This document shows, piece after piece, positions 15,941-23,943 of a stretch of DNA of 38,255 nucleotides (within the stretch, counting starts at the first letter, position 1; each line of letters opens with the position of its first letter). Origin of the DNA: Bacteroidales bacterium UBA3696 (lineage in GTDB: Bacteria; Bacteroidota; Bacteroidia; Bacteroidales; Paludibacteraceae); the NCBI GenBank assembly GCA_002372135.1, contig DFIN01000033.1, positions 1,821 through 40,075 on the forward strand. Reading direction: 5' to 3'. The position numbers and the translations under genes were made by a program. The notes beneath the pieces were generated by a model that was given only the letters and a program-made list of their open reading frames with translations, was not told where the DNA came from and did no database searches.

Positions 15941-18214
15941 ATGGATTACTCACCACATTTGAACACCATAATTCGCTACGCACGTCAAGAAGCAGAGCGA
16001 TTGGGAACGGCTCAGGTGATGCCGGATCACCTTGTCTTGGCAATACTCCGTGTTGATGAGAGTAAAGCCTATCAATTGTTGTTGCAAGCGGGTTTAGATG
16101 CTGCCGAATTGAAGCGCACCCTTGATAAGCACTTGTTTGCAGCCCCCCTCCCGCCCAATACCAACATTCCTTTCTCTCGAGCCACAGAGCGTATACTTCG
16201 TATCTGCTCCATTGAAGCGGGCGATTACAACGCACAACAAATCGGTTCGGAGCATCTGCTACTATCCATCCTTCGTGAGCGGGTCAATTATCCTGCTTCC
16301 GTGTTGGAAAACTCGTACAACATCAACTATGAGAGCATTGAACGACTGATGCCCAAACCCCAAAAAGAACCCCAAGATTCAAGCGATATATACGATACGG
16401 AAGACGACTTCTTCTCCCAACTGATGGGCGGGGGCGTTACTCCAAAGAAAAAGAAAGGCAAAGAGGGCGATACCCCTTCGCTGGACAAATACAGTCGGGA
16501 CTTGACCAAAGAAGCCAAAGACGGTTTATTGGATCCCGTTGTGGGACGAGAAAAAGAAATAGCCCGCCTCGTACAAATCCTGTCTCGCCGCAAAAAAAAC
16601 AATCCCGTGCTGATTGGCGAACCCGGAGTGGGCAAATCGGCTATCGTGGAGCAGTTGGCTTTGATGATTAGTCAAGACTTGATTCCTTCTATGGAGGGGA
16701 AGCGTATTCTGTCGCTCGAAGTAGCCTCTATTGTGGCAGGAACCACCTACCGAGGTCAGTTTGAGCAACGCATGCAAAACATTATCAAAGAGTTGCGCAG
16801 CCACAAAGAGATTCTTCTGTTTATTGACGAGATTCACACCATCATCGGAGCAGGTAATGCCCAAGGTTCGTTGGATGCTGCCAATATCCTCAAACCTGCT
16901 TTGGCACGCGGCGAAGTACAATGTATCGGTGCAACCACCGTGGACGAATACCGCAAGTCGATCGAGAAGGACGGAGCCTTGGAGCGCCGTTTCCAGAAGT
17001 TGATGGTAGGCGCTCCATCTACAGAGGAAACGCTGACCATTCTTCGTCGGCTCAGCGAACCCTACGGAGCCTACCACGAGGTACAATACACAGATGCTGC
17101 CCTCAAAGCATGCGTCAGCCTAAGCGAGCGTTACCTCACCGACCGTGCACTCCCCGACAAAGCCATCGATGCCATGGACGAAGCGGGTGCCCACAAGCAT
17201 GCTATCAGCGCGTCTGACCGCACCGTTACCGAAGACGACATAGCCGAAGTCATCAGCCTGATGGCAGGCGTACCGGCTACTCGCGTGGCAGCCAACGAGT
17301 TTGAACGCCTGCGCGACTTAGGTCCCACGCTGAGCCAACGCGTTATCGGTCAAGACAAAGCCGTCCGCTCCGTCGTACAAGCGATACAACGCTCCCGCCT
17401 CGGATTGAGAGACCCCAAACGCCCCATCGGCACGTTCTTCTTCCTCGGTCCAACGGGTGTCGGAAAGACCTACTTGGCGCAATGCCTCGCCGAGCAACTA
17501 TTTGGTTCAAAGGACGCAATGATAAGATTAGACATGTCCGAATACACAGAGAAACATACCGCTTCATTGTTAGTGGGAGCTCCTCCCGGGTATGTGGCAT
17601 ACGAGCAGGGCGGTAAACTGACCGAAGCAGTGCGCCGCCGTCCCTATTCCGTCGTCCTATTAGACGAGATAGAGAAAGCGCACCCCGACATCTTCAATGT
17701 GCTGCTGCAAGTGCTGGACGAAGGTCGTTTGACCGATCGGCAAGGCAGAGAGACATCGTTTCGCAATACGATTATCATCCTCACCTCAAACATCGGTACG
17801 CGCCAACTGCACGACTTTGGTTCAGGTGTAGGTTTCGAAGCAGGCGAACTGACGGCTCAAATGGCACAATCCACCATCATGAAAGCCTTGCGCAAGACCT
17901 TCCCGCCGGAGTTCGTCAATCGTATGGACGACATCATCTCTTTCCAACCTCTATCGCGTGAGACGCTGGGCAAGATACTGGACATCGAAATCGATAAATT
18001 GGCACAACGTATGAAGGAGCAGAACCACCGTTTGGTAGTTGCCCCCGAAGCCAAAGCCCAATTGTTGGATAAAGCGTATGACCCGCAATATGGAGCCAGA
18101 CCCATACGAAGAGCTGTACAAACCTATTTAGAAGACGAAATCACGCGCCGTCTGTTGGCTCATCCCCAACAACAAACCATACATATCAGTAAACTAAACG
18201 AAATAAATAGTTAA
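15941..18214 (+). CDS. clpC: ClpC/ClpA-type AAA+ unfoldase for ClpP, without UVR linker
   Basis: ATP-dependent unfoldase that feeds proteins to ClpP. The 757 residues show two Clp N-domain repeats (1-140), AAA1 with Walker A GEPGVGKS (226-233) and Walker B LLFIDEIH, and AAA2 with GPTGVGKT (503-510) and VVLLDEIEKAHPD. A VGF tripeptide at 630-632 matches the ClpP-docking loop of ClpC. Between AAA1 and AAA2 (about 420-432) there is no room for the UVR middle domain of Gram-positive ClpC nor the coiled-coil of ClpB, so in layout it is ClpA-like. It lies 24 bases after the porin and 6 bases before the glycosyltransferase. No clpP is nearby. Confidence 0.9.
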   Translation: MDYSPHLNTIIRYARQEAERLGTAQVMPDHLVLAILRVDESKAYQLLLQAGLDAAELKRTLDKHLFAAPLPPNTNIPFSRATERILRICSIEAGDYNAQQIGSEHLLLSILRERVNYPASVLENSYNINYESIERLMPKPQKEPQDSSDIYDTEDDFFSQLMGGGVTPKKKKGKEGDTPSLDKYSRDLTKEAKDGLLDPVVGREKEIARLVQILSRRKKNNPVLIGEPGVGKSAIVEQLALMISQDLIPSMEGKRILSLEVASIVAGTTYRGQFEQRMQNIIKELRSHKEILLFIDEIHTIIGAGNAQGSLDAANILKPALARGEVQCIGATTVDEYRKSIEKDGALERRFQKLMVGAPSTEETLTILRRLSEPYGAYHEVQYTDAALKACVSLSERYLTDRALPDKAIDAMDEAGAHKHAISASDRTVTEDDIAEVISLMAGVPATRVAANEFERLRDLGPTLSQRVIGQDKAVRSVVQAIQRSRLGLRDPKRPIGTFFFLGPTGVGKTYLAQCLAEQLFGSKDAMIRLDMSEYTEKHTASLLVGAPPGYVAYEQGGKLTEAVRRRPYSVVLLDEIEKAHPDIFNVLLQVLDEGRLTDRQGRETSFRNTIIILTSNIGTRQLHDFGSGVGFEAGELTAQMAQSTIMKALRKTFPPEFVNRMDDIISFQPLSRETLGKILDIEIDKLAQRMKEQNHRLVVAPEAKAQLLDKAYDPQYGARPIRRAVQTYLEDEITRRLLAHPQQQTIHISKLNEINS

Positions 18215-18220
18215 ATAACT

Positions 18221-19174
18221 ATGGATATATCGGTTATCATTCCTCTCTATAACGAACAAGAATCCTTACCATCGTTATACGAATGGTTAGTAAGGGTGAT
18301 GCAAACGAACGGGTATAGTTACGAATTGGTGTTTGTGGACGATGGTTCAACCGACTCGTCATGGGATGTTATCACTCGTTTGCAGCACCAAGCACCGGAA
18401 ACGGTTCACGCCATTCGTTTCCGCCGTAACTACGGCAAATCAGCGGCCCTGCATTGCGGTTTTCAAGCTGCCAACGGGGATGTTGTCATCACCATGGATG
18501 CCGACTTGCAAGACTCACCCGATGAAATACCTGAACTATATCGAATGATTACCCAAGAGGGGTACGACTTGGTCAGCGGATGGAAAAAGAAACGCTACGA
18601 TAATACCCTCACCAAGAACCTGCCTTCCAAACTCTTCAACGCCACCGCTCGGCGCGTTACTGGTATTCAACTGCACGATATGAACTGCGGACTGAAAGCC
18701 TACCGCAAAGAGGTGGTAAAGAATATTGAAGTTTTCTCCGAGATGCATCGCTATATTCCTTATTTAGCCAAAAATGCAGGGTTCACCAAGATTGGCGAAA
18801 AAGTAGTGCAACACCGCAAGCGCGAATACGGAGTGAGCAAATTCGGGTTGAACCGATTTGTCAACGGTTATTTGGATTTGATGACCCTATGGTTTCTCAA
18901 CCGGTTCGGCAAGCAGCCGATGCATTTCTTCGGATTGGTAGGCAGCCTGATGTTTATGATAGGTATGATTGCTGTTATCGTAGTCGCCGCCATGAAGTTG
19001 CACGCATTAGCCAACGGAATACACGCTATGCTATTGGGTACCAACCCCTATTTCCATATCGCCATACTGATGATGGTTTTGGGGTGTATGCTTTTCCTTG
19101 CCGGCTTCTTGGGCGAACTTATCATTCGCAACTCGCAAACGCGCAACGATTACCTCATCCGCGAACAACTATAA
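18221..19174 (+). CDS. membrane-anchored family 2 glycosyltransferase (GtrB/DPM1-like)
   Basis: A 317-residue inverting GT-A glycosyltransferase of the group that charges polyprenyl phosphate with a sugar at the cytoplasmic face. The N-terminus VIIPLYNEQESL and FVDDGSTDSSW bind the nucleotide sugar. MDADLQDSPDEIPE contains the DxD-like metal site, and the conserved GLKAYRKEV follows the acceptor loop with DMNCG. Two hydrophobic segments near 230-255 and 270-297 anchor the protein, and the C-terminus QTRNDYLIREQL matches relatives ending in YxIRE. It begins 6 bases after the clpC-like gene, so it shares that transcript. The sugar is unknown. Confidence 0.88.
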   Translation: MDISVIIPLYNEQESLPSLYEWLVRVMQTNGYSYELVFVDDGSTDSSWDVITRLQHQAPETVHAIRFRRNYGKSAALHCGFQAANGDVVITMDADLQDSPDEIPELYRMITQEGYDLVSGWKKKRYDNTLTKNLPSKLFNATARRVTGIQLHDMNCGLKAYRKEVVKNIEVFSEMHRYIPYLAKNAGFTKIGEKVVQHRKREYGVSKFGLNRFVNGYLDLMTLWFLNRFGKQPMHFFGLVGSLMFMIGMIAVIVVAAMKLHALANGIHAMLLGTNPYFHIAILMMVLGCMLFLAGFLGELIIRNSQTRNDYLIREQL

Positions 19175-19211
19175 TTCACAGCAATATAATAAATCTCAAC
19201 ACCAAAATAGG

Positions 19212-19246
19212 AGAAGAGCGACGCACCTTTCGGGCATCGCTCTTCT
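19212..19246 (-). terminator. hairpin between the glycosyltransferase and tRNA-Arg
   Basis: A 10-base-pair stem AGAAGAGCGA / TCGCTCTTCT surrounds an inner 15-base segment that can pair partly. Minus-strand flank CCTATTTTGG gives a weak U-tract after tRNA-Arg. The convergent plus-strand gene ends 37 bases away, so it could act for both directions. Confidence 0.65.
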
Positions 19247-19248
19247 TG

Positions 19249-19322
19249 TGACCCTGCCGGGGCTCAAACCCGGAACCTTTGGAACCGGAATCCAACACTC
19301 TATTCAATTGAGCTACAGGGCC
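19249..19322 (-). tRNA. tRNA-Arg (anticodon CCG)
   Basis: A 74-nt cloverleaf on the minus strand. Acceptor GGCCCTG/CAGGGTC has one G-U pair, D-stem GCTC/GAGT, anticodon stem TTGGA/TCCAA around the loop TTCCGGT (anticodon CCG, reads CGG), T-stem CCGGG/CCCGG, discriminator A. CCA is not encoded. The D-loop AATTGAATA has A at position 19 instead of G, and the T-loop TTTGAGC has U at 56 instead of C: the tertiary pair 19-56 seems changed from G-C to A-U. A20, an arginine identity base, is present. No separate promoter is evident; it may be read through from the metalloprotease gene. Confidence 0.92.
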
Positions 19323-19326
19323 GTGA

Positions 19327-19361
19327 TAGTTAATAATTAATAGTTAGTAGTTAATAGTTAA
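19327..19361. repeat. heptanucleotide tandem repeat TAGTTAA, five units
   Basis: Plus strand, in perfect 7-base register: TAGTTAA, TAATTAA, TAGTTAG, TAGTTAA, TAGTTAA; a degenerate sixth runs into the stop codon of the metalloprotease gene. It fills the space between that gene and tRNA-Arg. The unit is the same as at 11002-11022. Confidence 0.85.
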
Positions 19362-19365
19362 TATT

Positions 19366-20067
19366 TTAGTCTCTTCGGGTGAGGAAGATTGTTACATAGT
19401 AAAACAAGTTAGCCAGCGAGCCTAAGGCTGCTACCACGTAGGTATAAGCGGCACTACGGAGGGCAGATTTCGCCATCGGGATCGTCTCCTCATTCATTAT
19501 GCCGGCTCTGTCCAACCACGCTACTGCCCGCCTGCTGGCATCTATCTCCACCGGCAACGTGATAAACGAAAACAGTGTAATCATCGCGAACAATACGATA
19601 GCCGCTTCCATAATCACGGGAAAAGCCTGCAACAAAAGCATACCGGCAAGCAGAACCCACATCACCCACTTATTGGCAAAACTGACCACGGGAACTAAGG
19701 CAGAACGCAGTTGCAGCGGAGCGTAGGCTACAGCGTGTTGAACAGCATGACCACATTCGTGCGCAGCCACTGCCGCAGCAGCCACCGAAGCGGAGGCATA
19801 CACACTCTCCGACAAATTGACTGTCTTGGTAGCCGGATTATAGTGGTCGGTCAGATGACCTTCGGTGCAGGTAACTTGCACATCGTATATATCGTTATCC
19901 CGCAGCATTTTTTCAGCCACCTCTTTGCCGGTCATTGGTAACGACACCTCTGCATAGCGTTTAAACTTGCGCTCCAGCGAAGACGAAACGAGCCAACTCG
20001 CCACCGTTATACCGATAAAAATAACCCAATAGAGAGTATTGGCGGAATATATCAATTCGTTTTCCAT
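19366..20067 (-). CDS. YugP-like membrane zinc metallopeptidase
   Basis: A 233-residue integral membrane protein of the zinc metallopeptidase family typified by B. subtilis YugP; its substrates are not known. It has an N-terminal helix (about 10-28), then the zinc motif HECGH (103-107) within AAAAVAAHECGHAVQHA, followed by two or three hydrophobic segments (about 120-165) and LPVEIDASRRA, which carries the probable third zinc ligand Glu. A Bacteroides-type promoter with ideal spacing lies 25 bases upstream. Downstream come the 7-base repeats and tRNA-Arg on the same strand. Family call is firm. Confidence 0.88.
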   Translation of the reverse strand: MENELIYSANTLYWVIFIGITVASWLVSSSLERKFKRYAEVSLPMTGKEVAEKMLRDNDIYDVQVTCTEGHLTDHYNPATKTVNLSESVYASASVAAAAVAAHECGHAVQHAVAYAPLQLRSALVPVVSFANKWVMWVLLAGMLLLQAFPVIMEAAIVLFAMITLFSFITLPVEIDASRRAVAWLDRAGIMNEETIPMAKSALRSAAYTYVVAALGSLANLFYYVTIFLTRRD

Positions 20068-20092
20068 TCTTTCACTCCTTAATTTGAGACGG

Positions 20093-20123
20093 CAAAAGTA
20101 CTACACTTCCGGCAATTCGCAAA
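20093..20123 (-). promoter_or_regulatory. Bacteroides-type promoter of the metallopeptidase gene
   Basis: Minus strand TTTG at 20120-20123, 19-base spacer, TACTTTTG at 20093-20100, followed by CCGTC; the ATG is 25 bases beyond. Confidence 0.75.
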
Positions 20124-20144
20124 GCAAAAAAGAATATTTTGACG

Positions 20145-20597
20145 CTAACTCTTTTTCTTTCTGCATACTTTACATTCGCCATACACGGTCAGCACAAAAC
20201 TGCTCATCCGAAAATTGGCATACTTTTTTTGGGAAACCAGGTCGGCGATGGCTGCGTCTTTCAGTTCTACAATGCGCTGACAGCGTGTACAAACCATTTG
20301 CAAACTATTATGTTGCGCCACATTCAGTTCATAGACTACCGTTTTGCTGTTTTCGCTCTGCCTGACAAATCGCACCACCTGCGCTTGTTCCAAAAGACGC
20401 AATACATTATATACGGTAGCGCGGCTTATATTGTCCTCAACCGCTCGTTCGACCAACTGAACGGCTGTCCATTGGTGCCTATCGCCGCAAAAGTATTGCA
20501 ACACTTTTTGCCGCTCGACGGAAAGCCTTTTCCCTTTTGTGAGCAGGTAGTCTGCCAATTGGCGTGCAACTTGTTTGTAGAGGTTGTCGTGCGTCAT
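20145..20597 (-). CDS. Fur-family transcriptional regulator, atypical metal site
   Basis: A 150-residue winged-helix regulator of the Fur/PerR/Zur family. I start it at MTHDNLYKQ (ATG at 20597), which overlaps the upstream stop by 4 bases (ATGA); the open frame further upstream is a shadow of the preceding gene. The DNA-binding helix SRATVYNVLRLLE (58-70) is canonical, and two CxxC pairs (Cys103/106, Cys142/145) should hold a structural zinc. The usual His-rich stretch just before the first CxxC (HHDH-type) is reduced to QHNSLQMVC, with a single His. The sensing metal or signal is therefore uncertain, and I give no symbol. Confidence 0.87.
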   Translation of the reverse strand: MTHDNLYKQVARQLADYLLTKGKRLSVERQKVLQYFCGDRHQWTAVQLVERAVEDNISRATVYNVLRLLEQAQVVRFVRQSENSKTVVYELNVAQHNSLQMVCTRCQRIVELKDAAIADLVSQKKYANFRMSSFVLTVYGECKVCRKKKS

Positions 20598-21724
20598 ATC
20601 TCTTTTATATAAGCGCGGCGGCGCTTGTGCTGCTTCGTTTCGAACAAGTTCATCTGGCTCAGTACTTTGGTATTGGTTTCCAACATAGCCGTCGTTTCGG
20701 TATGCTTGATGCCATATTGAATAAAATAAGGCACCCAATCTGCCAAAATGACGCTGTTGATACCTTTGTTCTGATAATCGGGACGCACCCCGATGAGCAA
20801 TAAATCAAATACCTCCATTTTTTTTGCACGCAGTGCTTTGAGGATATGGTACCAGCCAAACGGGAACAACTTGCCGCCGCATTTGCGCATAGCCTCTGAT
20901 ATGTCGGGCATTCCCACTCCTGCCCCTACCACTTCATCTTTTTCGTTCACCACTATGGTTACGAAATCAAAGTTGACCATCGGGAAATACATATCGCGGT
21001 AATAGTCCTTCTGGCGTTGGGTCATGGGTTGAAAATTGTAGAGTTTTTGGTACGCTTCGTCCAGTACATCCATATAGGTAGAGCCATACTTGCTTGTCAG
21101 TTCGCGCGCCGAGTGCACCTTATCCACTCGTACATGGTATCTTTCTTTTACGATTTGACTGATACGCGCCAATTTGTCGGGCATTACTTGGGGCGGGGTA
21201 ATGCGATGTTCTATCCAGTCCACCTCTTTCCGCAATCCGTATGCTTCCAAATGGCGTTCGTAGTAGGAGTAGTTATAGAGCGAAGCCATCGGGGCCAAGT
21301 AGTTGAAACCTTCGATGAGCAATCCCTGATGATCCCAATCGGTAAAACCTACCGGACCGTTCATGGCAGTCATTCCTCGCTCCTTACCCCAATCGCGCAC
21401 TGCATCCAAAAGGGCGTGACTGACCTCCATATCGTCCACAAAGTCCATCCAACCGAAGCGAACATGCTTGTAATTCCAGTGTTCGTTGGCACGGTAGTTA
21501 ATCAGTGCGGCTATTCGCCCCACAATCTGCTTGCCCCGATAGGCTAAAAACAACTGCTTTTCGCATACCTCTAACGCCGGGTTCTTCTTCTCGTCAAAGG
21601 TATTCATCTCGTCAAAAAAGAGAGGGGGACAATAGTAAGCGCAATCTTTATAAAGTTGGTTGGCAAATTCGATAAATTGTTTTATTTCGCGTCGCGAATG
21701 AATGGGGCGTATTACGATGGACAT
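20594..21724 (-). CDS. GNAT-like acyltransferase-fold protein, conserved in Bacteroidota
   Basis: A 376-residue soluble protein with features of the GNAT acyl-CoA fold: N-terminal MSIVIRPIHSRREIKQFIEF, an acceptor-side region with NGPVGFTDWDHQGLLIEGF (near 122-140), and in the C-terminal half VGAGVGMPDISEAMR and LLLIGVRPDYQNKGINSVI, which resembles the acetyl-CoA-binding V-x-x-x-x-R/Q-x-x-G/A loop. Relatives are usually annotated only as hypothetical or N-acetyltransferase-like; the substrate is unknown. It is cotranscribed with the Fur-family gene (ATGA overlap). An 80-base leader separates it from its promoter. Confidence 0.75.
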   Translation of the reverse strand: MSIVIRPIHSRREIKQFIEFANQLYKDCAYYCPPLFFDEMNTFDEKKNPALEVCEKQLFLAYRGKQIVGRIAALINYRANEHWNYKHVRFGWMDFVDDMEVSHALLDAVRDWGKERGMTAMNGPVGFTDWDHQGLLIEGFNYLAPMASLYNYSYYERHLEAYGLRKEVDWIEHRITPPQVMPDKLARISQIVKERYHVRVDKVHSARELTSKYGSTYMDVLDEAYQKLYNFQPMTQRQKDYYRDMYFPMVNFDFVTIVVNEKDEVVGAGVGMPDISEAMRKCGGKLFPFGWYHILKALRAKKMEVFDLLLIGVRPDYQNKGINSVILADWVPYFIQYGIKHTETTAMLETNTKVLSQMNLFETKQHKRRRAYIKEI

Positions 21725-21804
21725 AGTTAGATTATCCGTTTTTGAGGTTTATCCGTTAATAAGTTTATCCGTTTTTGTTTCTATAAAAATCGGCAAAAAC
21801 GGGG

Positions 21805-21835
21805 CAAAAGTATTCTTTTTTTGATTTTGTAACAA
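21805..21835 (-). promoter_or_regulatory. promoter of the GNAT-like/Fur operon
   Basis: Minus strand: TACTTTTG at 21805-21812 and TTG at 21833-21835 with a 20-base spacer. The -33 is only TTG. Confidence 0.6.
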
Positions 21836-21854
21836 TATACTGCCGATTTTTTAC

Positions 21855-21862
21855 TACTTTTG
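21855..21862 (+). promoter_or_regulatory. -7 box of the LOG-family gene
   Basis: TACTTTTG on the plus strand followed by CGCGC, 25 bases before the ATG at 21888. The nearest TTTG upstream (21826-21829) is 25 bases away, longer than in the other promoters here. It is divergent from the promoter at 21805-21835. Confidence 0.6.
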
Positions 21863-21887
21863 CGCGCTTTTTTGACAACACATATTT

Positions 21888-22475
21888 ATGAACACGATAC
21901 ACAGAGTAGCCGTTTATTGCGCGTCCTCGTCTCAAGCCGATCCTATATACTATGAGGAGGCATATCGTTTAGGGCAATGTTTAGCCGAAGCCAAGGTAGA
22001 AGTCATTTACGGAGACGGCGGTAGAGGTCTCATGGGCGAATTGGCTCGCGGGGTCTTGTCCCAAGGGGGAGAGATTACGGGGGTTATTCCGCAGTTTATG
22101 GTGGATGAGGGTTGGAATAATCCAAGCAGCACCCGCACACATGTAGTTCAAACCATGCACGAGCGCAAGGCATTGATGGAGCGGATGTGCGATGCCATGG
22201 TGGCTCTGCCCGGAGGTATAGGCACGTTTGAGGAGTTGCTCGAATGTCTGACATGGAAGCAGTTGGGGTTGCATGCCAAGCCCGTTGTGATACTTAATAC
22301 GAACGGCTATTTCGATATTCTGCTCTCTGCCTTTGACCAAATGGTTGCCGAACGTTTTATTCGTCCCGTTCATAAACAAATGTACATGGTGGTGAACCGC
22401 GCCGAAGAAGTATGGCCTGCCCTTTTATCTGCAGAGCCATGGGACAGTTCCACACGCCGTGATGCTGCCATCTGA
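21888..22475 (+). CDS. LOG-family (TIGR00730) nucleotide hydrolase
   Basis: A 195-residue Rossmann-fold protein of the LOG family, whose studied members are cytokinin riboside 5'-monophosphate phosphoribohydrolases; in most bacteria the physiological substrate is probably another nucleoside monophosphate. The hallmarks are intact: CASSSQADP at the start, YGDGGRGLMGELARG (41-55) and the phosphate/ribose motif PGGIGTFEEL (108-117). The gene heads a plus-strand cluster with DUF4271, hemD and rnpA, with an 18-base gap to the next gene. Confidence 0.9.
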   Translation: MNTIHRVAVYCASSSQADPIYYEEAYRLGQCLAEAKVEVIYGDGGRGLMGELARGVLSQGGEITGVIPQFMVDEGWNNPSSTRTHVVQTMHERKALMERMCDAMVALPGGIGTFEELLECLTWKQLGLHAKPVVILNTNGYFDILLSAFDQMVAERFIRPVHKQMYMVVNRAEEVWPALLSAEPWDSSTRRDAAI

Positions 22476-22493
22476 CGTACTGCATTACTATCC

Positions 22494-23150
22494 ATGACAT
22501 TTCCCTATACCCATATAACCACTCTGTACTCATCTGCCGCCGTGGCATGGCTGTTTTTGGGCTTACTGATGTGTGCATTGGGAGCGTATGTAGCATATCC
22601 GCCCTATTGGAAAGATTGCCTAACCGCCGTATTTTCCAAGATTATGCGCCGCTATACGGACACAGCCAAATGGCAACCTATTATCCTTTCGCACCTATTC
22701 CTGATAGGCACGCTGTCGCTTTCGTTTAGCATCGCCTTCTATCAAGTCAATATGCCATTGGGCTATATGATGACAGGGATGGCAATTATCATCGGATTAT
22801 GGCTGCTACTTCGTTTACTGATAGCCCGTTGGTTGGGATATATTTTTTCCATTCCTCACGAAGCGGGAGCCATACAAGAAGACTCTGTATCTCTGATGAT
22901 GGTCGGCAGCATTTTGCTCTACCTCATCTGCTGTCTGGAAATCCTTTTCCCTAATCCGGCACTTACTCATGTGCTTTTCGGTATTGTCGTTTGTCTTTAC
23001 GTCGTAGCCATGGGGATAAAAGTATTCATTTCGTATGTCCGTTCTCTTCAAACGCTTGTCTATGTACTTCTCTATATAGTAACCTTTGAAATTATTCCGT
23101 TGGGTGCACTGTACCGCGCATCAGTACACCTTGCCCGGCTTATTTCATAA
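22494..23150 (+). CDS. DUF4271 integral membrane protein
   Basis: A 218-residue membrane protein with about six hydrophobic segments (near 14-34, 62-80, 88-108, 130-150, 158-176 and 184-202). It matches the DUF4271 family of Bacteroidota in length and by its position directly before hemD. Function is unknown; the conserved link with hemD is established gene order, not proof of a role in heme synthesis. It ends 12 bases before hemD. Confidence 0.8.
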   Translation: MTFPYTHITTLYSSAAVAWLFLGLLMCALGAYVAYPPYWKDCLTAVFSKIMRRYTDTAKWQPIILSHLFLIGTLSLSFSIAFYQVNMPLGYMMTGMAIIIGLWLLLRLLIARWLGYIFSIPHEAGAIQEDSVSLMMVGSILLYLICCLEILFPNPALTHVLFGIVVCLYVVAMGIKVFISYVRSLQTLVYVLLYIVTFEIIPLGALYRASVHLARLIS

Positions 23151-23162
23151 ACTTAACCTACT

Positions 23163-23921
23163 ATGACTAAACATCCTTATAAAGTACTGGTTTCTCAACC
23201 TAATCCGCTCAATGAGCGCAACCCCTATACCGATATGGCGGAAGATTTCGGTGTGGAGTTTGTATTCCATCAACTCATTCGCGTAGAAGGGTTAGAGGTT
23301 CGCGAGTTCCGCAAGCAACATATCAACCCGCTGGATTACACGGCGGTGCTTCTTAATTCACGAATGGCAGCCGACCAATACTTCCGTATATGCTCCGAGA
23401 TGCGTATCCAAGTGCCCGAAACGATGCACTACTACTGCAGCACAGAGGCAATAGCCAACTATCTGCAAAAATACATTGAGTTTCGCAAACGTCGTGTCTT
23501 TTACTCCGAGCACAACCGGTTTGAAGACTTGTTGCCCACCATGAACCGCCGCCCTAACGAGAAGTACCTGATGGTGGTATCCGAAACACATAACGACGAT
23601 GTGATCAACATGCTGGCAGCCCACAAGGTGATTGTCAAGCCGGCAGTGATGTACCGTACCGTTCCCAATGAATGGGACAAGAGCCAACCCTTTGACTTCC
23701 GAATGGTTGTACTGTTTACCCCGATGGGAGTAACCGCATTGCACAATAGTTTTCCCGACATGAAGCCTGACGATGTGGTGTTGGCTGCTTTTGGTCAGAA
23801 TACGCTCAGCGCGATGCAGAGTTACGGTTGGGAACCACAGATTAAAGCCCCCACAGAGCAGTACCCGGGCATCACGTCCGCCATTCGTGCTTACTTGGAA
23901 CACAATCGGAAACGAAAATAG
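23163..23921 (+). CDS. hemD: uroporphyrinogen-III synthase
   Basis: Cyclises hydroxymethylbilane to uroporphyrinogen III, the branch point to heme, siroheme and cobalamin. The 252-residue protein has the two-domain HemD pattern: an N-terminal KVLVSQPNP with FVFHQLIRVEG, a hinge with LLNSRMAADQYF, the second domain around KYLMVVSETHNDDVINMLAAHKV (coordinates near 23560-23630), and the conserved tail VVLFTPMGVTALHNSF then AAFGQNTLSAMQSYGWEPQIKAP. HemD is poorly conserved, but this Bacteroidota form is recognisable and its position between DUF4271 and rnpA supports it. Confidence 0.88.
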   Translation: MTKHPYKVLVSQPNPLNERNPYTDMAEDFGVEFVFHQLIRVEGLEVREFRKQHINPLDYTAVLLNSRMAADQYFRICSEMRIQVPETMHYYCSTEAIANYLQKYIEFRKRRVFYSEHNRFEDLLPTMNRRPNEKYLMVVSETHNDDVINMLAAHKVIVKPAVMYRTVPNEWDKSQPFDFRMVVLFTPMGVTALHNSFPDMKPDDVVLAAFGQNTLSAMQSYGWEPQIKAPTEQYPGITSAIRAYLEHNRKRK

Positions 23922-23943
23922 ACACTGTATCCAACGATAAAAA

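Noticed and set aside
20598..20738. 47-codon N-terminal extension of the Fur-family gene
   Set aside because: It lies wholly inside the upstream GNAT-like gene and has no Fur similarity.
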